Source: Flexistipes sp041694215 (lineage in GTDB: Bacteria > Chrysiogenota > Deferribacteres > Deferribacterales > Flexistipitaceae). Taken from it: a DNA stretch of 32,214 nucleotides. Made by a program: the position numbers and the translations under genes. Under the pieces are notes generated by a model, which was not told the DNA's origin, ran no database searches, and saw nothing but the letters and a program-made list of their open reading frames with translations. The DNA is taken from assembly GCA_041694215.1 (NCBI GenBank), contig JASMTO010000214.1:1-32214 (forward strand), read 5' to 3'. Positions 14,932 to 24,743 of the stretch are shown here, piece by piece; position 1 is the first letter of the stretch; every line of letters starts with the position of its first letter.

Positions 14932-14939
14932 TCTGCTGC

Positions 14940-16073
14940 TTAATCAGCCTGCTTCCTTAGATAAGTGGGAATCTCAAATTCTTCCTCATCAAAATCGTCC
15001 AATGTTTTAAGGCCTCTGTCCATCTTTTTGATGTTATTTACTTTCTTAATTATAGTAGAACTTTCAGGATTTGATTTTTTTACATACTCATCAAGATTCA
15101 CTGTTTTTGTGCTCTCTTTGCTTTTCCCTAAGCCTGTGGCAACTATAGTAACTTTAATTTTACCATCCATATTTTCATCCACCACAACACCCTTGTAAAT
15201 AGCTGCATTATCACCTGCGTTTTCATAAATTAGTTCAGCTATGTTCTGAATTTCAAACATTGTCATATCATTACCACCGGTAATGTTAATAAGAATCCCC
15301 TCAGAACCTCTAATATTGGCATCAGCCAACAGTGGGCTCATTAACGCACGTTTTGCCGCTTCCTCATCTCTATTTTCGCCTGAGGCTTCGCCTATACCCA
15401 TAAGAGCCATGCCTTTGGAGCCCATAATAGCTTTGACATCAGCAAAATCCACATTAATATAGCCATCACTATTGATCGTATCAGAAATACCTTGAACGCC
15501 TTGCCTCAAGACATCATCCGCTATTCTAAAAGCCTCTTGAAAAGATGTCGTTTTATCAATAATATCAAGAAGCCGGTCATTTGGCACTACAATAAACGTA
15601 TCCACGTGATCTTTCAAAAACTTCATTCCTTGTTCAGCAAACTCGTTTCTTCTTCTCCCTTCCCAGTAAAAAGGTTTTGAAACGACTGCTACAGTAAGAG
15701 CACCAAGATCTTTGGCTATACTTGCTATTACCGGCGCAGAACCTGTTCCGGTGCCACCCCCCATTCCGGCTGTAATAAAAACGAGATCTGCACCTCTGAG
15801 TGCATCTTCAATAGCCTCAGCATCTTCCACAGCAGCTTTTCTTCCCACTTCCGGATTTCCACCAGCTCCCAGTCCTTTTGTCAGCTGGGTTCCCAACTGA
15901 ATTTTAACAGGAGCCCTGTTTTTCGCAAGAGCCTGTGCATCCGTATTGGCTGAAATAAAATCAACACCTTCAATCCCCGCCTTAATCATGTTGGTAATGG
16001 CATTGCCTCCGGCTCCGCCAACACCTATAACCTTAATAACTGCTCCCTGTAAAACTTCCTGAAATTCAAACAT
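14940..16073 (-). CDS. ftsZ: cell division protein FtsZ
   Basis: The tubulin-like GTPase that forms the Z ring, 377 residues. Motifs: VIGVGGAGGNAI near residue 15, the GTP signature GGGTGTG at 105-111, and the T7 catalytic loop NVDFAD at 207-212. A linker of about 40 residues leads to the conserved C-terminal peptide FEIPTYLRKQ that binds FtsA and other partners. ATG 16073 is preferred: GGGGGT lies about seven bases upstream, while the upstream GTG 16082 sits too close to that site. It follows ftsA after 20 bases. Confidence 0.98.
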   Translation of the reverse strand: MFEFQEVLQGAVIKVIGVGGAGGNAITNMIKAGIEGVDFISANTDAQALAKNRAPVKIQLGTQLTKGLGAGGNPEVGRKAAVEDAEAIEDALRGADLVFITAGMGGGTGTGSAPVIASIAKDLGALTVAVVSKPFYWEGRRRNEFAEQGMKFLKDHVDTFIVVPNDRLLDIIDKTTSFQEAFRIADDVLRQGVQGISDTINSDGYINVDFADVKAIMGSKGMALMGIGEASGENRDEEAAKRALMSPLLADANIRGSEGILINITGGNDMTMFEIQNIAELIYENAGDNAAIYKGVVVDENMDGKIKVTIVATGLGKSKESTKTVNLDEYVKKSNPESSTIIKKVNNIKKMDRGLKTLDDFDEEEFEIPTYLRKQAD

Positions 16074-16093
16074 AATACACACCCCCGTTTAGT

Positions 16094-17326
16094 TTAGAAA
16101 AATTCTTCAAACCAACTCTTCATTCTATCAAGTATTTTTCCAAAAACCTTTTCATCACTACCTTTGGAAATTTTGACCTGCTGATGACCTTTTTTAGCAG
16201 CATGAAGAGTAAGTCCTACACCTGTAGCATACACAGGATTTTCTACTATATCTGTTAAACCGCCTATCCCTTGTGGTTTACCCACCCTTACCGGCACTTC
16301 AAAAACTGAAGACGCAAGATATTCAATACCCTCCAGATTTGATATTCCACCTGTAATAACAACACCAGCTCCCAAAATTTCAAGAAGCTGCTTTTTCTGC
16401 AACTCACCCAAAAACATCTGAAATATCTCCTCGCTTCTAGCCTGCAAAATCTGGGTCAAAACCGGTCTTGATATTTTTCTGGGAGGTCTGCCCCCTACAG
16501 AAGGGACTTCGATAACCTCTTCTTCGGAGACAAAATCCATCCACACACATCCATGTTTAATTTTTAACTTCTCTGCCTCTGATTCCGGTGTATTAAGCCC
16601 TATAGAAAGGTCTCTGGTAAAATTGTTTCCACCTATCGATAAAACCGCCGTGTGATAAACAGCATTCCTTTTGTACACTGCCAGATCAGTAGTGCCGCCC
16701 CCTCCATCTATGAGGCAAACACCTATTTCCTTTTCATCATCTGACAAAACAGCCTCACTGGAAGCCAATTGCTCAAGTACGATATCATCCACAGAGATGC
16801 CGGCACGCTCACAACTTTTCAAAATATTCTGAGCACTACTGACAGCACCGGTTACAATGTGAACATCCACCTCAAGCCTCACTCCGCTCATACCTATCGG
16901 ATCTTTTATTTCACTCTGACCATCAAGGATAAACTGCTGAGGAATAACATGAAGGACTTCACTACCAATGGGAATATCCACCGCTGAAGCAGATTCAATC
17001 GCCCTCTCCACATCTTTACGGCTAACTTCATTATTTTTTACCGCAACTATTCCACGGGAGTTAAAGCTTTTGACATGCCCCCCCGCAATTCCGGTACAAA
17101 CATTTTTTACCTGTACACCAGCCATTCTTTCTGCTTCTTTAATTGCATCAATAATAGCTTTAACAGTACCGTCAATATTGATCACAACCCCTTTACGAAG
17201 CCCTGAGCTGGGCGCAGACCCCAAACCTATAATATCCAGGCTGTCGTCACTATTCTTTCTCCCAATTACGGCACAGATTTTAGTCGTGCCAATATCAAGC
17301 CCTGTATAGATATTATCCTGTTTCAT
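16094..17326 (-). CDS. ftsA: cell division protein FtsA
   Basis: The actin-like membrane tether of FtsZ, 410 residues. The ASKHA ATP-binding motifs are GLDIGTTKICAVIGRK at the N-terminus, CLIDGGGGTTDLAVYK in the middle and VVITGGISNLEGI. The FtsA-specific 1C domain replaces actin subdomain 1B around residues 85-165. The C-terminal amphipathic membrane-targeting helix is visible as LDRMKSWFEEFF. Its start overlaps ftsQ by 14 bases, indicating coupled translation. Confidence 0.97.
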   Translation of the reverse strand: MKQDNIYTGLDIGTTKICAVIGRKNSDDSLDIIGLGSAPSSGLRKGVVINIDGTVKAIIDAIKEAERMAGVQVKNVCTGIAGGHVKSFNSRGIVAVKNNEVSRKDVERAIESASAVDIPIGSEVLHVIPQQFILDGQSEIKDPIGMSGVRLEVDVHIVTGAVSSAQNILKSCERAGISVDDIVLEQLASSEAVLSDDEKEIGVCLIDGGGGTTDLAVYKRNAVYHTAVLSIGGNNFTRDLSIGLNTPESEAEKLKIKHGCVWMDFVSEEEVIEVPSVGGRPPRKISRPVLTQILQARSEEIFQMFLGELQKKQLLEILGAGVVITGGISNLEGIEYLASSVFEVPVRVGKPQGIGGLTDIVENPVYATGVGLTLHAAKKGHQQVKISKGSDEKVFGKILDRMKSWFEEFF

Positions 17327-17990
17327 TTAGCACCCCTTTCGCATATATTCTGCCAGGTACTCTCAAGTCCAGATACTCCAACGATGAATATCTCTCAGAA
17401 ATAAAATTGACATAGTTATAGGCTCTTACAAAAGAAAATGGATCATATCCACCTTTTATTATGACATTCCCCCTATCGATAGTAAAATATGAATTTCTCA
17501 GCACAATTTTATCGAAATCCTCAAAAGCAGCTTCATCATAAATCTCTGCAAACCTATCCATAAAAAACCCCTTCAAATCGCCGGCAACATACACTTTTAT
17601 ATTTCTATCAGAACATTTAACGGGAATAGATGAATGACTATAAGTGTAAATAAAGCATTTATTACCTTCTTTATAGCCGAATATCCCTTTTGTTTCATAA
17701 ACAATAATATTCACTGTGGATGGCCATATTTTCTTTACTTCAACCCTTTCAATCCATTTATCCTGCACAATTTTTTCATTATTAATATTAAATTTAAATA
17801 AATTAACACCAAGCTGTTTTTCAACAATACCGTTCAAACGCTCCCTGTCTCCGTTAATTACACCTATGATATTTATTTCGCTTACATTAAAATACGTTGA
17901 ATTTAATATTACACGTTTCACATATGGATAAATAGACGCCAAGGCCACAACAATTATAAAAAATACAGCATATTTGAAATATTTTACCAT
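17313..17990 (-). CDS. ftsQ: cell division protein FtsQ
   Basis: A 225-residue bitopic divisome protein. One transmembrane segment lies near residues 7-25 (YAVFFIIVVALASIYP). It is followed by a POTRA domain (FNVSEINIIGVINGDRERL, then NLFKFNINNEKI and WIERVEVKKIWPSTVNIIVYE) and a beta domain. This matches FtsQ/DivIB. Its ATG shares one base with the ddl stop, and it is followed by ftsA. Confidence 0.9.
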   Translation of the reverse strand: MVKYFKYAVFFIIVVALASIYPYVKRVILNSTYFNVSEINIIGVINGDRERLNGIVEKQLGVNLFKFNINNEKIVQDKWIERVEVKKIWPSTVNIIVYETKGIFGYKEGNKCFIYTYSHSSIPVKCSDRNIKVYVAGDLKGFFMDRFAEIYDEAAFEDFDKIVLRNSYFTIDRGNVIIKGGYDPFSFVRAYNYVNFISERYSSLEYLDLRVPGRIYAKGVLNETG

Positions 17991-18892
17991 TATCCACGCC
18001 CTCCGGCAGTAAATAGTATGGATTCCACAAGTTTTTCAAAGGAAATTCCACTTTTTGCAGCTGCTTTTGGCAACAAACTTGTTGAAGTCATTCCCGGCAA
18101 AGTATTAACTTCCAGGACATACGGAGTACTACCATCATACATAAAATCCACCCGTGCATAACCTTTACAACCCATAAGCATGAAAACATCAAAAGCAATT
18201 CTTTTGATTCGTTCCACCTCATCATCAGGACATCCGATATCAAAAACATATTCTGTCAGCCCTTTCGTATACTTTGACCTGTAGTCATAAAAACCGCTTT
18301 TGGGTTTAATCCATATAGGTGGCAACGCCTTATCCCCCACTATTCCTACAGTTATTTCTTTGCCTTCAATAAATTTTTCCACTAATACCCTTTCATCATA
18401 ATATTGGGCATGTTTTACAGCCTCATTATAATCACTTTTATTATGGACAATACTCACTCCGATTGTGGACCCCTCCCGCGAAGGTTTTACTACACATGGG
18501 ATAAAAGGTGGCTCATCGTATTGATCATCAAACACAACAAAGTCAGGTGTTGTTACACCGGCACCCTTTAACAAAAATTTTGTGTAAATCTTATCAAAAG
18601 CAAGACAACTAGCCTCCACACCTGAGCCTGTATATAAAATATCCAAAGATTCCAACACAGCCTGAATTCTCCCATCCTCGCCATAAAAACCATGTAAGCC
18701 GTTTACACAGATGTCCGGTTTTATTTTCATAATCTTACTGATAAAATTTTCATCCACATCTATAAACCCAACATTTTCATATCCCATTCTAATCAAAGCT
18801 TCCCCCATAGCTTTACCAGTATTAAGTGAAACTGCCCTTTCATTGGATAATCCACCGTAAAGTATGGCTATTTTTGTAAATTTATTTATCAC
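17990..18892 (-). CDS. ddl: D-alanine--D-alanine ligase
   Basis: A 300-residue ATP-grasp enzyme that joins two D-alanines for the peptidoglycan stem peptide. Visible are AILYGGLSNERAVSLNTG at the N-terminus, LHGFYGEDGRIQ, the ATP-grasp segment VVKPSREGSTIGVSIV, the omega loop FYDYRSKYTKG, and the C-terminal metal and phosphate residues in ARVDFMYDG and LEVNTLPGMTSTSLLP. The tyrosine of FYDY fits D-Ala rather than D-lactate as second substrate. The start is GTG, overlapping the murC TGA as GTGA. murB, often next to ddl, is absent. Confidence 0.96.
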   Translation of the reverse strand: MINKFTKIAILYGGLSNERAVSLNTGKAMGEALIRMGYENVGFIDVDENFISKIMKIKPDICVNGLHGFYGEDGRIQAVLESLDILYTGSGVEASCLAFDKIYTKFLLKGAGVTTPDFVVFDDQYDEPPFIPCVVKPSREGSTIGVSIVHNKSDYNEAVKHAQYYDERVLVEKFIEGKEITVGIVGDKALPPIWIKPKSGFYDYRSKYTKGLTEYVFDIGCPDDEVERIKRIAFDVFMLMGCKGYARVDFMYDGSTPYVLEVNTLPGMTSTSLLPKAAAKSGISFEKLVESILFTAGGRG

Positions 18893-20265
18893 TTACCCAC
18901 CACATACTCTGCCAGCTCCGCAGATAAATTAGTAATATCCCCTGCCCCAAGCGTGATGTAAACTGTTTTCGTCTCTTTTTTTTCATCAATAACTTTAAAA
19001 AAATCCTTAACATTTTTAAGATAAAAGACATCTTTAAACCCGTGTCTCTTTATTTCACTCACCAAAACATCCGAGCTCACCCCTGCTATCGGCTCTTCAC
19101 TTGCAGGATAGATATCTGAAATATAAAGCTCATCAGCATCAAAAAAGCACTTGGCAAAATCATTCATCAATGATGCTGTCCGCGTATATCTGTGAGGCTG
19201 AAAAATAACCACTACTTTATAATCAGCAAATGCATCCCTAACTGCTTTCAGTGTAGTGGATATTTCAGTGGGATGATGGGCGTAATCATCAATAATTTTC
19301 AAGTCATCTGTATTCAATATAAGACTCATACGTCTTTGTACGCCCATAAAAGATTCCAACCCCTTTTTTATATGTTCAAAAGGGATTTCCAACTCAAAGC
19401 TCACCGCTATGGCTGCCAATGCATTAAGCACATTGTGTTCACCAGGCAGAGCTAATTTTACAGTACCGTATTTTTCTCCATATATAGAGACATCGAACGA
19501 TATAGAAAAACCTGATCTTTTTATATTATACGCATTAATATCAGCTTTCGCTTTAATACCGTAAGTAATAAACCTTTTGTCAATCATAGGTATAATATCC
19601 ATAGCATTTGGATCATCTATACATATGACGTTTACACCATAAAAAGGGACTTTATTGGCAAAATCAATAAATGCATTCTTTATGTCATTTAGATCATTGT
19701 ATGCATCCAAATGCTCTAAATCGATATTGGTTATAACAGAAATTGTAGGGTATAAAATCAAAAACGATCTGTCACTCTCATCCGCTTCAGATACCATAAA
19801 GTTGCTTTTTCCCACTGAAGCATTGTTGTAATCACGATTCAATCTGCCACCGATGACAACAGTGGGATCAAAATTAGATGAAAAAAGAATCTCAGCTATC
19901 ATTGAGGTGGTAGTAGTCTTACCATGGCTACCGGCAACAACCACAGAATATTTCATCCGCATCAGCTCTGCTAGCATCTCTGCTCTTTTAATCACAGGTA
20001 TATAATTTTCTTTTGCGTACACTAATTCAGGATTATTTTCTCTAACAGCAGAAGAATAGACCACAAGATCAGCTGAAGTTACATAGTTTTTACTGTGCCC
20101 CTGAAAAACCTTGATACCAAGATTTTTTAAATGTCTGACAGTATTATTTACAGCCACATCAGATCCGGTAATCTCAAAGCCCAGGTTATGCAGAATCTCC
20201 GCTATCCCACTCATTCCTATTCCACCAATTCCCACAAAATGTATTTTTTTAATCTTTCCGAACAT
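18889..20265 (-). CDS. murC: UDP-N-acetylmuramate--L-alanine ligase
   Basis: A 458-residue cytoplasmic Mur ligase that adds L-Ala to UDP-MurNAc. The N-terminal Rossmann motif is HFVGIGGIGMSGIAEIL. The ATP P-loop is VVAGSHGKTTTTSMIAE, the central metal region includes SEADESDRSF, and DDYAHHPTEI is the MurC-specific motif of the C-terminal half. ATG 20265 overlaps the murG TGA as TGATG, with GGGGA upstream in the murG 3' end; an in-frame TTG at 20268 is less likely. Confidence 0.97.
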   Translation of the reverse strand: MFGKIKKIHFVGIGGIGMSGIAEILHNLGFEITGSDVAVNNTVRHLKNLGIKVFQGHSKNYVTSADLVVYSSAVRENNPELVYAKENYIPVIKRAEMLAELMRMKYSVVVAGSHGKTTTTSMIAEILFSSNFDPTVVIGGRLNRDYNNASVGKSNFMVSEADESDRSFLILYPTISVITNIDLEHLDAYNDLNDIKNAFIDFANKVPFYGVNVICIDDPNAMDIIPMIDKRFITYGIKAKADINAYNIKRSGFSISFDVSIYGEKYGTVKLALPGEHNVLNALAAIAVSFELEIPFEHIKKGLESFMGVQRRMSLILNTDDLKIIDDYAHHPTEISTTLKAVRDAFADYKVVVIFQPHRYTRTASLMNDFAKCFFDADELYISDIYPASEEPIAGVSSDVLVSEIKRHGFKDVFYLKNVKDFFKVIDEKKETKTVYITLGAGDITNLSAELAEYVVGK

Positions 20266-21308
20266 CAAAACATCCCCATCTTTTCAGTAATTAATTTTGC
20301 CACATTCCTATTCTCAAAAGACTCCAATTTTTCTATGTATTCATCATAGCTATCAAATAGTTCATTAATACATCCAATAAGTGATTTCGAATCAACTGAA
20401 TCCTCTAACAGCAAAGATCCAAAACCCCTTCTTTTAAAATACAAAGCATTAAAATACTGATGATTATCAGCTGCAATCTTCAAAGGAATGAGAATAGCAG
20501 GTCTTTTTGCTGACATTATTTCAAAAACTGTGCCTGAGCCAGCCCTTGCAATAATGACATTACTCCATTCCAATGCACTTTTCATATCGTCTATATATTT
20601 CACTATTTTCACATTGTTATTGTCAACGTTTATGCCATTTACAATATATCGCTTCACTGTCTCCTCAAAAAGGTTCACCCCTGTCTGATGAACCACATTT
20701 ACACCTTCATCCTTTAGCTTAATGACACTGTCTGCCACTACATTGTTTATGAGCCTGCTTCCCTGGCTTCCCCCCAAAACAAGAATATTTTTCTCAAGAT
20801 TTTTTTTAGCTTTTATATTCCTTATTTCCTTTCTCACTGGATTGCCCGTTACTTCTATATTTCCTCTACTTTTTTGTGTATCCTCAAAACTAAGAAAAAC
20901 TTTCTCTGCAAATTTAGCAAAAAACCTGTTGGTAAACCCCATAACAGAATTTTGTTCATGGATATACATATCAGCTCTTTTTAAAACTGCCGCAAAACCT
21001 GCTGATGCAGCAGCAAACCCTCCCAGAAGGAGCACTTTATCTTCTCTATCAATAAGCTTTACGCTCTCAAAAACACATTTTATTAAATTACCAAGACTTT
21101 TTATTTTATCGATAACACCCTTTCCTTTTAGAGCCGTCGCATGTTGCTCCACAAAATTGTATTTCAGAGAAGAAAGTATTTTTCTGTCAATCCCACGGTC
21201 GGAAACCAAAAAAAGTACTTCCACATCTTTTTTCATCAGTTCCTCAGCCACAGCAATACCCGGATAAAGATGACCGCCAGTGCCTCCACCTGCTAAAATC
21301 ACTTTCAT
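20265..21308 (-). CDS. murG: UDP-GlcNAc:lipid I N-acetylglucosaminyltransferase MurG
   Basis: A 347-residue peripheral membrane GT28 enzyme that converts lipid I to lipid II. MKVILAGGGTGGHLYPGIAV is the canonical N-terminus with the first Gly-rich loop. The second and third are VLLLGGFAAASAGFAAV and LVLGGSQGSRLINN, and the UDP-GlcNAc site is in ARAGSGTVFEIMSAKRPAILIPL. The true start is ATG 21308, which forms an ATGA overlap with the ftsW stop; a longer frame reaching back to 21431 only runs inside ftsW. Confidence 0.97.
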   Translation of the reverse strand: MKVILAGGGTGGHLYPGIAVAEELMKKDVEVLFLVSDRGIDRKILSSLKYNFVEQHATALKGKGVIDKIKSLGNLIKCVFESVKLIDREDKVLLLGGFAAASAGFAAVLKRADMYIHEQNSVMGFTNRFFAKFAEKVFLSFEDTQKSRGNIEVTGNPVRKEIRNIKAKKNLEKNILVLGGSQGSRLINNVVADSVIKLKDEGVNVVHQTGVNLFEETVKRYIVNGINVDNNNVKIVKYIDDMKSALEWSNVIIARAGSGTVFEIMSAKRPAILIPLKIAADNHQYFNALYFKRRGFGSLLLEDSVDSKSLIGCINELFDSYDEYIEKLESFENRNVAKLITEKMGMF

Positions 21309-22384
21309 CTCTCTTCCGCACTTCTGAGTATAATACCAATGGCAAAAAGCTGAAAAACCATCGCAGATCCTCCGTAACTCATGAACGGTAAAGGGATTCC
21401 TTTGGTGGGGGTGAGCCCCAGCACAACACAAAAATGGATAACTGCCTGGTAAAACAACACAAAAGAAAGTCCCATTGTCAAATACCGTTTATAGCGATCA
21501 ATATGTGAAACAGCAATTTTAATACCCAAAGCAAATAAGAAGACAATCAAACCCAGTACAATTAAAGCACCAAGCATCCCGAACTCTTCAGCAATAATAG
21601 CATATATAAAATCCGTATGAGCTTCGGGCAAGAAGTACAGTTTCTGGGAGCTGTTACCAAGTCCTTTTCCGAACAAACCTCCGCTTCCAACAGCAATAAG
21701 TGACTGAATAAGCTGATAACCTGCTGTATCACTATAGCTCCACGGATCTAAAAAACTCATCACCCGTTCCTTCCGGTAGCCCATCATGGCCAATGAAAAA
21801 ATCAGCGGTACAGCAAATGCAATACCTGCTGCAACATGCTTAATATTCATCCCCCCCACAAATAAAAGTGTCGCCGAAACTGCGATAATCAAAAATGCAG
21901 TACCGAAATCCGGCTCAAAGAGGATCAGGGAAACAAGTATCCCAAGCATGATACTTGCAGGAAGAAACCCCTTTGCAAAATCTTTTATCCTTTCATCCTT
22001 TTTATCAAGATAATGTGCCAGGTATAAAATAACTGTAAACTTGGCAAGCTCAGAAGGCTGAAAACTTACATAATGCAAAGAAATCCATCTGTGTGAACCA
22101 TTTACTTCTGGGAATAAAAAGACAATGCAAAGAAGTATCAATGTAGAAAAATACAAAGGAATAACAAAATTACGGTACATGTCCAGTGGTGTAGAATAAC
22201 TTATATACATAAGTACAAATCCGACAAGTATAGAAATTATTTGCTTATAAAAGAAAAAATATTCCGGTTTTCCTATTCTGACAGCCTGCAGCGAACCGGC
22301 TGAAAATATAAAAACAAGGCCGGTAATAAGTAAAAGGCTTACAATAATAAATAGGTAAAAACGCTCATCTTTATACTCAAACAT
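21305..22384 (-). CDS. ftsW: SEDS peptidoglycan glycosyltransferase FtsW
   Basis: A 359-residue polytopic membrane protein of the SEDS family with about ten hydrophobic segments. Family features are NGSHRWISLHYVSFQPSEL near residue 105, the catalytic-region segment LFEPDFGTAFLI, and the C-terminal signature GLTPTKGIPLPFMSYGGSAM. FtsW polymerises lipid II at the septum together with the class B PBP encoded by ftsI upstream. The start overlaps murD by eight bases. Confidence 0.96.
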   Translation of the reverse strand: MFEYKDERFYLFIIVSLLLITGLVFIFSAGSLQAVRIGKPEYFFFYKQIISILVGFVLMYISYSTPLDMYRNFVIPLYFSTLILLCIVFLFPEVNGSHRWISLHYVSFQPSELAKFTVILYLAHYLDKKDERIKDFAKGFLPASIMLGILVSLILFEPDFGTAFLIIAVSATLLFVGGMNIKHVAAGIAFAVPLIFSLAMMGYRKERVMSFLDPWSYSDTAGYQLIQSLIAVGSGGLFGKGLGNSSQKLYFLPEAHTDFIYAIIAEEFGMLGALIVLGLIVFLFALGIKIAVSHIDRYKRYLTMGLSFVLFYQAVIHFCVVLGLTPTKGIPLPFMSYGGSAMVFQLFAIGIILRSAEER

Positions 22385-23651
22385 TCACAGTCCTCTCTTT
22401 TAAAAAAGCGTGAACCCTGTCTTTAAAAAAGCGCCCCCGCTCTTCAAAATTGCTAAAACTGTCAAAGCTTGAGCACCCCGGGGACAACATTACATAATCT
22501 CCTTTTTCAGCAACACTTATCGCGTAATCTGTCGCCTTTGCCAGACTATCAAACAGCACGCAATCCACCGTTAATGTATTTTTTAACGAATTAAAGATTT
22601 GTTCTGCTGCTTCACCGTAAAGAATAAGTTTTTTTACTTTTTTATTTATTAAATCCACCAGTTGAGAATAGTCATCCTTTTTAGCCCTACCCCCCATAAT
22701 AAAAACAAGGTTAGCTTCAAACGCATTTAATGCAGTCATTGCAGATTCTACATTGGTACTTTTTGAATCATTTATATAATTCACACCGCCCGTTACAGCA
22801 AATTTCTCCAACCTGTGTTCCAACGGGCTAAGATCTTTAATTAAAACAGAAACATCTCCACTTAAAGAAACTACTGAAGATACCAAAGAAAGTGAAAAAG
22901 CGAGATTTACAAGGTTATGTCTACCTATAAAATTAAACACGGAAATATCCACCCTAAAATCTCCAAAATCCATAATATTGCCAGACAGCACCGGGTATGA
23001 TCCAAACGTGCTATCAATATACCTGATACTTTCAGGCAATTCATAATTTTGAAAAAGATTATCATTGGGTAAATATACAGAGGCAGGATTGCAAAACATT
23101 ACCCCTTTGAGCTTCGATCTAACATATCTGTCATAATTTCCGTAACGCTCCATGTGATCTGGTGTAATATTGCTAATACAAAAAGCATCCAACTTAAAAT
23201 TATGAAGAAGATCGATTTGATAACTGCTAAGCTCTACAACATACATGTCGTAGTCATTTTCCATAACTGCATCACTCAATGTTTTGCCTATGTTGCCACA
23301 GCTAACTGCCTTAATCCCATAATTTCTCAGTATTTGTGTGGTAAGATGCGTAATTGTGGATTTACCATTGGTTCCAGTTATACCGATCACACTTGCATTT
23401 TTCCCAATATTCTCAGCAGCAAGCTCCAACTCACTGGTAATTTTCGGATAATCAACCCCATTTATTTTAGAAAGCGCAATTCCGGGACTCATCACCACAC
23501 GGTCATAATCCTGAAATCTACATTCATTTATATCGCTAAATTCACTTAATTTATCATCGAATATGGTAATACTATCAGCATCATATTTTTGTTTTATCAA
23601 CCGTTCAGCTGCTTTTCCACTTATACCGTATCCGAGTATGGCTAATCTCAT
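22377..23651 (-). CDS. murD: UDP-N-acetylmuramoylalanine--D-glutamate ligase
   Basis: A 424-residue Mur ligase that adds D-Glu. The N-terminal UDP-binding domain begins MRLAILGYGISGKAAERLI. The P-loop is VIGITGTNGKSTITHLTTQ, the central domain has NITPDHMERYGNYDRYVRSK (metal and carbamoyl-Lys region), and the C-terminal domain has NDSKSTNVESAM and LSPGCSSFDSF. Length is close to the usual 430-450. The ATG follows AAGGTG, which overlaps the mraY stop; seven bases separate the genes. Confidence 0.97.
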   Translation of the reverse strand: MRLAILGYGISGKAAERLIKQKYDADSITIFDDKLSEFSDINECRFQDYDRVVMSPGIALSKINGVDYPKITSELELAAENIGKNASVIGITGTNGKSTITHLTTQILRNYGIKAVSCGNIGKTLSDAVMENDYDMYVVELSSYQIDLLHNFKLDAFCISNITPDHMERYGNYDRYVRSKLKGVMFCNPASVYLPNDNLFQNYELPESIRYIDSTFGSYPVLSGNIMDFGDFRVDISVFNFIGRHNLVNLAFSLSLVSSVVSLSGDVSVLIKDLSPLEHRLEKFAVTGGVNYINDSKSTNVESAMTALNAFEANLVFIMGGRAKKDDYSQLVDLINKKVKKLILYGEAAEQIFNSLKNTLTVDCVLFDSLAKATDYAISVAEKGDYVMLSPGCSSFDSFSNFEERGRFFKDRVHAFLKERTVNV

Positions 23652-23657
23652 ATTATA

Positions 23658-24743
23658 TCACCTTAGCTTAAGCGTACTTATCGCGATTATTGCCAGCATA
23701 AAAGCCAAAATCCAGAATCTCACTATAATTTTTGGCTCTTCCCACCCTTTAAGCTCAAAATGGTGGTGTATAGGTGCCATCCGAAAAAGCCTCCGACCAT
23801 TAGTCATTTTAAAAAATCCCACCTGCATAATAACGGATATCGTTTCAATAACAAAAACACCTCCCACTATTGCAAGTACTATTTCATGTTTGGTAATGAC
23901 AGCAACCATACCAAGGGCTGCACCTATGGACAGACTCCCCACATCCCCCATAAAAACAGAAGCAGGAAACGTATTATACCACAGAAAACCTAAACCAGCT
24001 CCCAACATCGCACCGCAGAAAACAGCCAGTTCCCCTGCCCCAGGCACGTACAAAATCTGCAAATACTCTGCAAACTGGACATGGCCAGTGACATAGCTAA
24101 ACAGGATAAAAGTACCAAACGCAATAACCGAAGGCATAGTAGCAAGTCCGTCTAAGCCATCGGTCAAATTCACTGCATTAGACGTACCAACAACAACAAA
24201 CATTGCAAAAATTATATAAAAAAATGACAAATCCAAAACCAGCTCTTTAAAGAAAGGGAAAGCAAGTTTTGTGGAAACATCAGAACTGTCTGCCATCAAT
24301 ACAATGGTAACCCCCACAAATGCTATCAATAACTGTAATATAAATTTTACACGTGGCTTCATACCTTCCGGATTTTTCTTTACGGTTTTTATATAATCAT
24401 CAACAAAGCCAACAGCTCCCGTAACAATAAAAACAAAAAGTACTGTCCATACATATATATTGGTCATATCAGCCCAAAGTATGGTTGAAATGAGTGCAGA
24501 CATTATTATCATAATCCCCCCCATGGTGGGAGTGCCTTCCTTTTGTCTATGCCTTTCCGGCTCATATCCTTTGGATCTCTGTGAAAGTTGCATTTTTTCA
24601 AGAGTTTTTACGAGATAACCTCCAACAAAAAGACTTATAAGAAGTGAAGTGAGAATAGCATATGCAGTACGAAACGTAATGTATTTGAAAACATTAAATA
24701 AAACAAAATATTCACTTAGCGGATATAATAAGTTATACAGCAC
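23658..24743 (-). CDS. mraY: phospho-N-acetylmuramoyl-pentapeptide transferase MraY
   Basis: A 361-residue, ten-segment integral membrane enzyme that transfers phospho-MurNAc-pentapeptide to undecaprenyl phosphate, forming lipid I. Motifs: the loop EGTPTMGGIMII, DDY in GFVDDYIKT, NLTDGLDGLA, FMGDVGSLSIGAALG, and the HHHFELKGW signature. GTG 24743 is chosen as start: GGGAG lies about ten bases upstream, the N-terminus then begins LYNLLYPLSEYF as in other MraY proteins, and the length equals that of the family. The longer frame to 24782 runs inside murF. It overlaps the murF 3' end by 11 bases. Confidence 0.97.
   Translation of the reverse strand: MLYNLLYPLSEYFVLFNVFKYITFRTAYAILTSLLISLFVGGYLVKTLEKMQLSQRSKGYEPERHRQKEGTPTMGGIMIIMSALISTILWADMTNIYVWTVLFVFIVTGAVGFVDDYIKTVKKNPEGMKPRVKFILQLLIAFVGVTIVLMADSSDVSTKLAFPFFKELVLDLSFFYIIFAMFVVVGTSNAVNLTDGLDGLATMPSVIAFGTFILFSYVTGHVQFAEYLQILYVPGAGELAVFCGAMLGAGLGFLWYNTFPASVFMGDVGSLSIGAALGMVAVITKHEIVLAIVGGVFVIETISVIMQVGFFKMTNGRRLFRMAPIHHHFELKGWEEPKIIVRFWILAFMLAIIAISTLKLR

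Noticed and set aside
20722..21267. 181-codon open frame on the plus strand opposite murG
   Set aside because: It is antisense to a clear murG, has Ser/Phe/Thr-rich composition typical of shadow frames in AT-rich DNA, and no recognisable domain.
21309..21431. 41-residue N-terminal extension of MurG
   Set aside because: The extension is another frame of ftsW; MurG homologs begin at the Gly-rich loop and ATG 21308 forms an ATGA overlap with the ftsW stop.
23563..24096. 177-codon plus-strand frame opposite murD/mraY
   Set aside because: Antisense to conserved MraY motifs, with no domain and no convincing ribosome-binding site.
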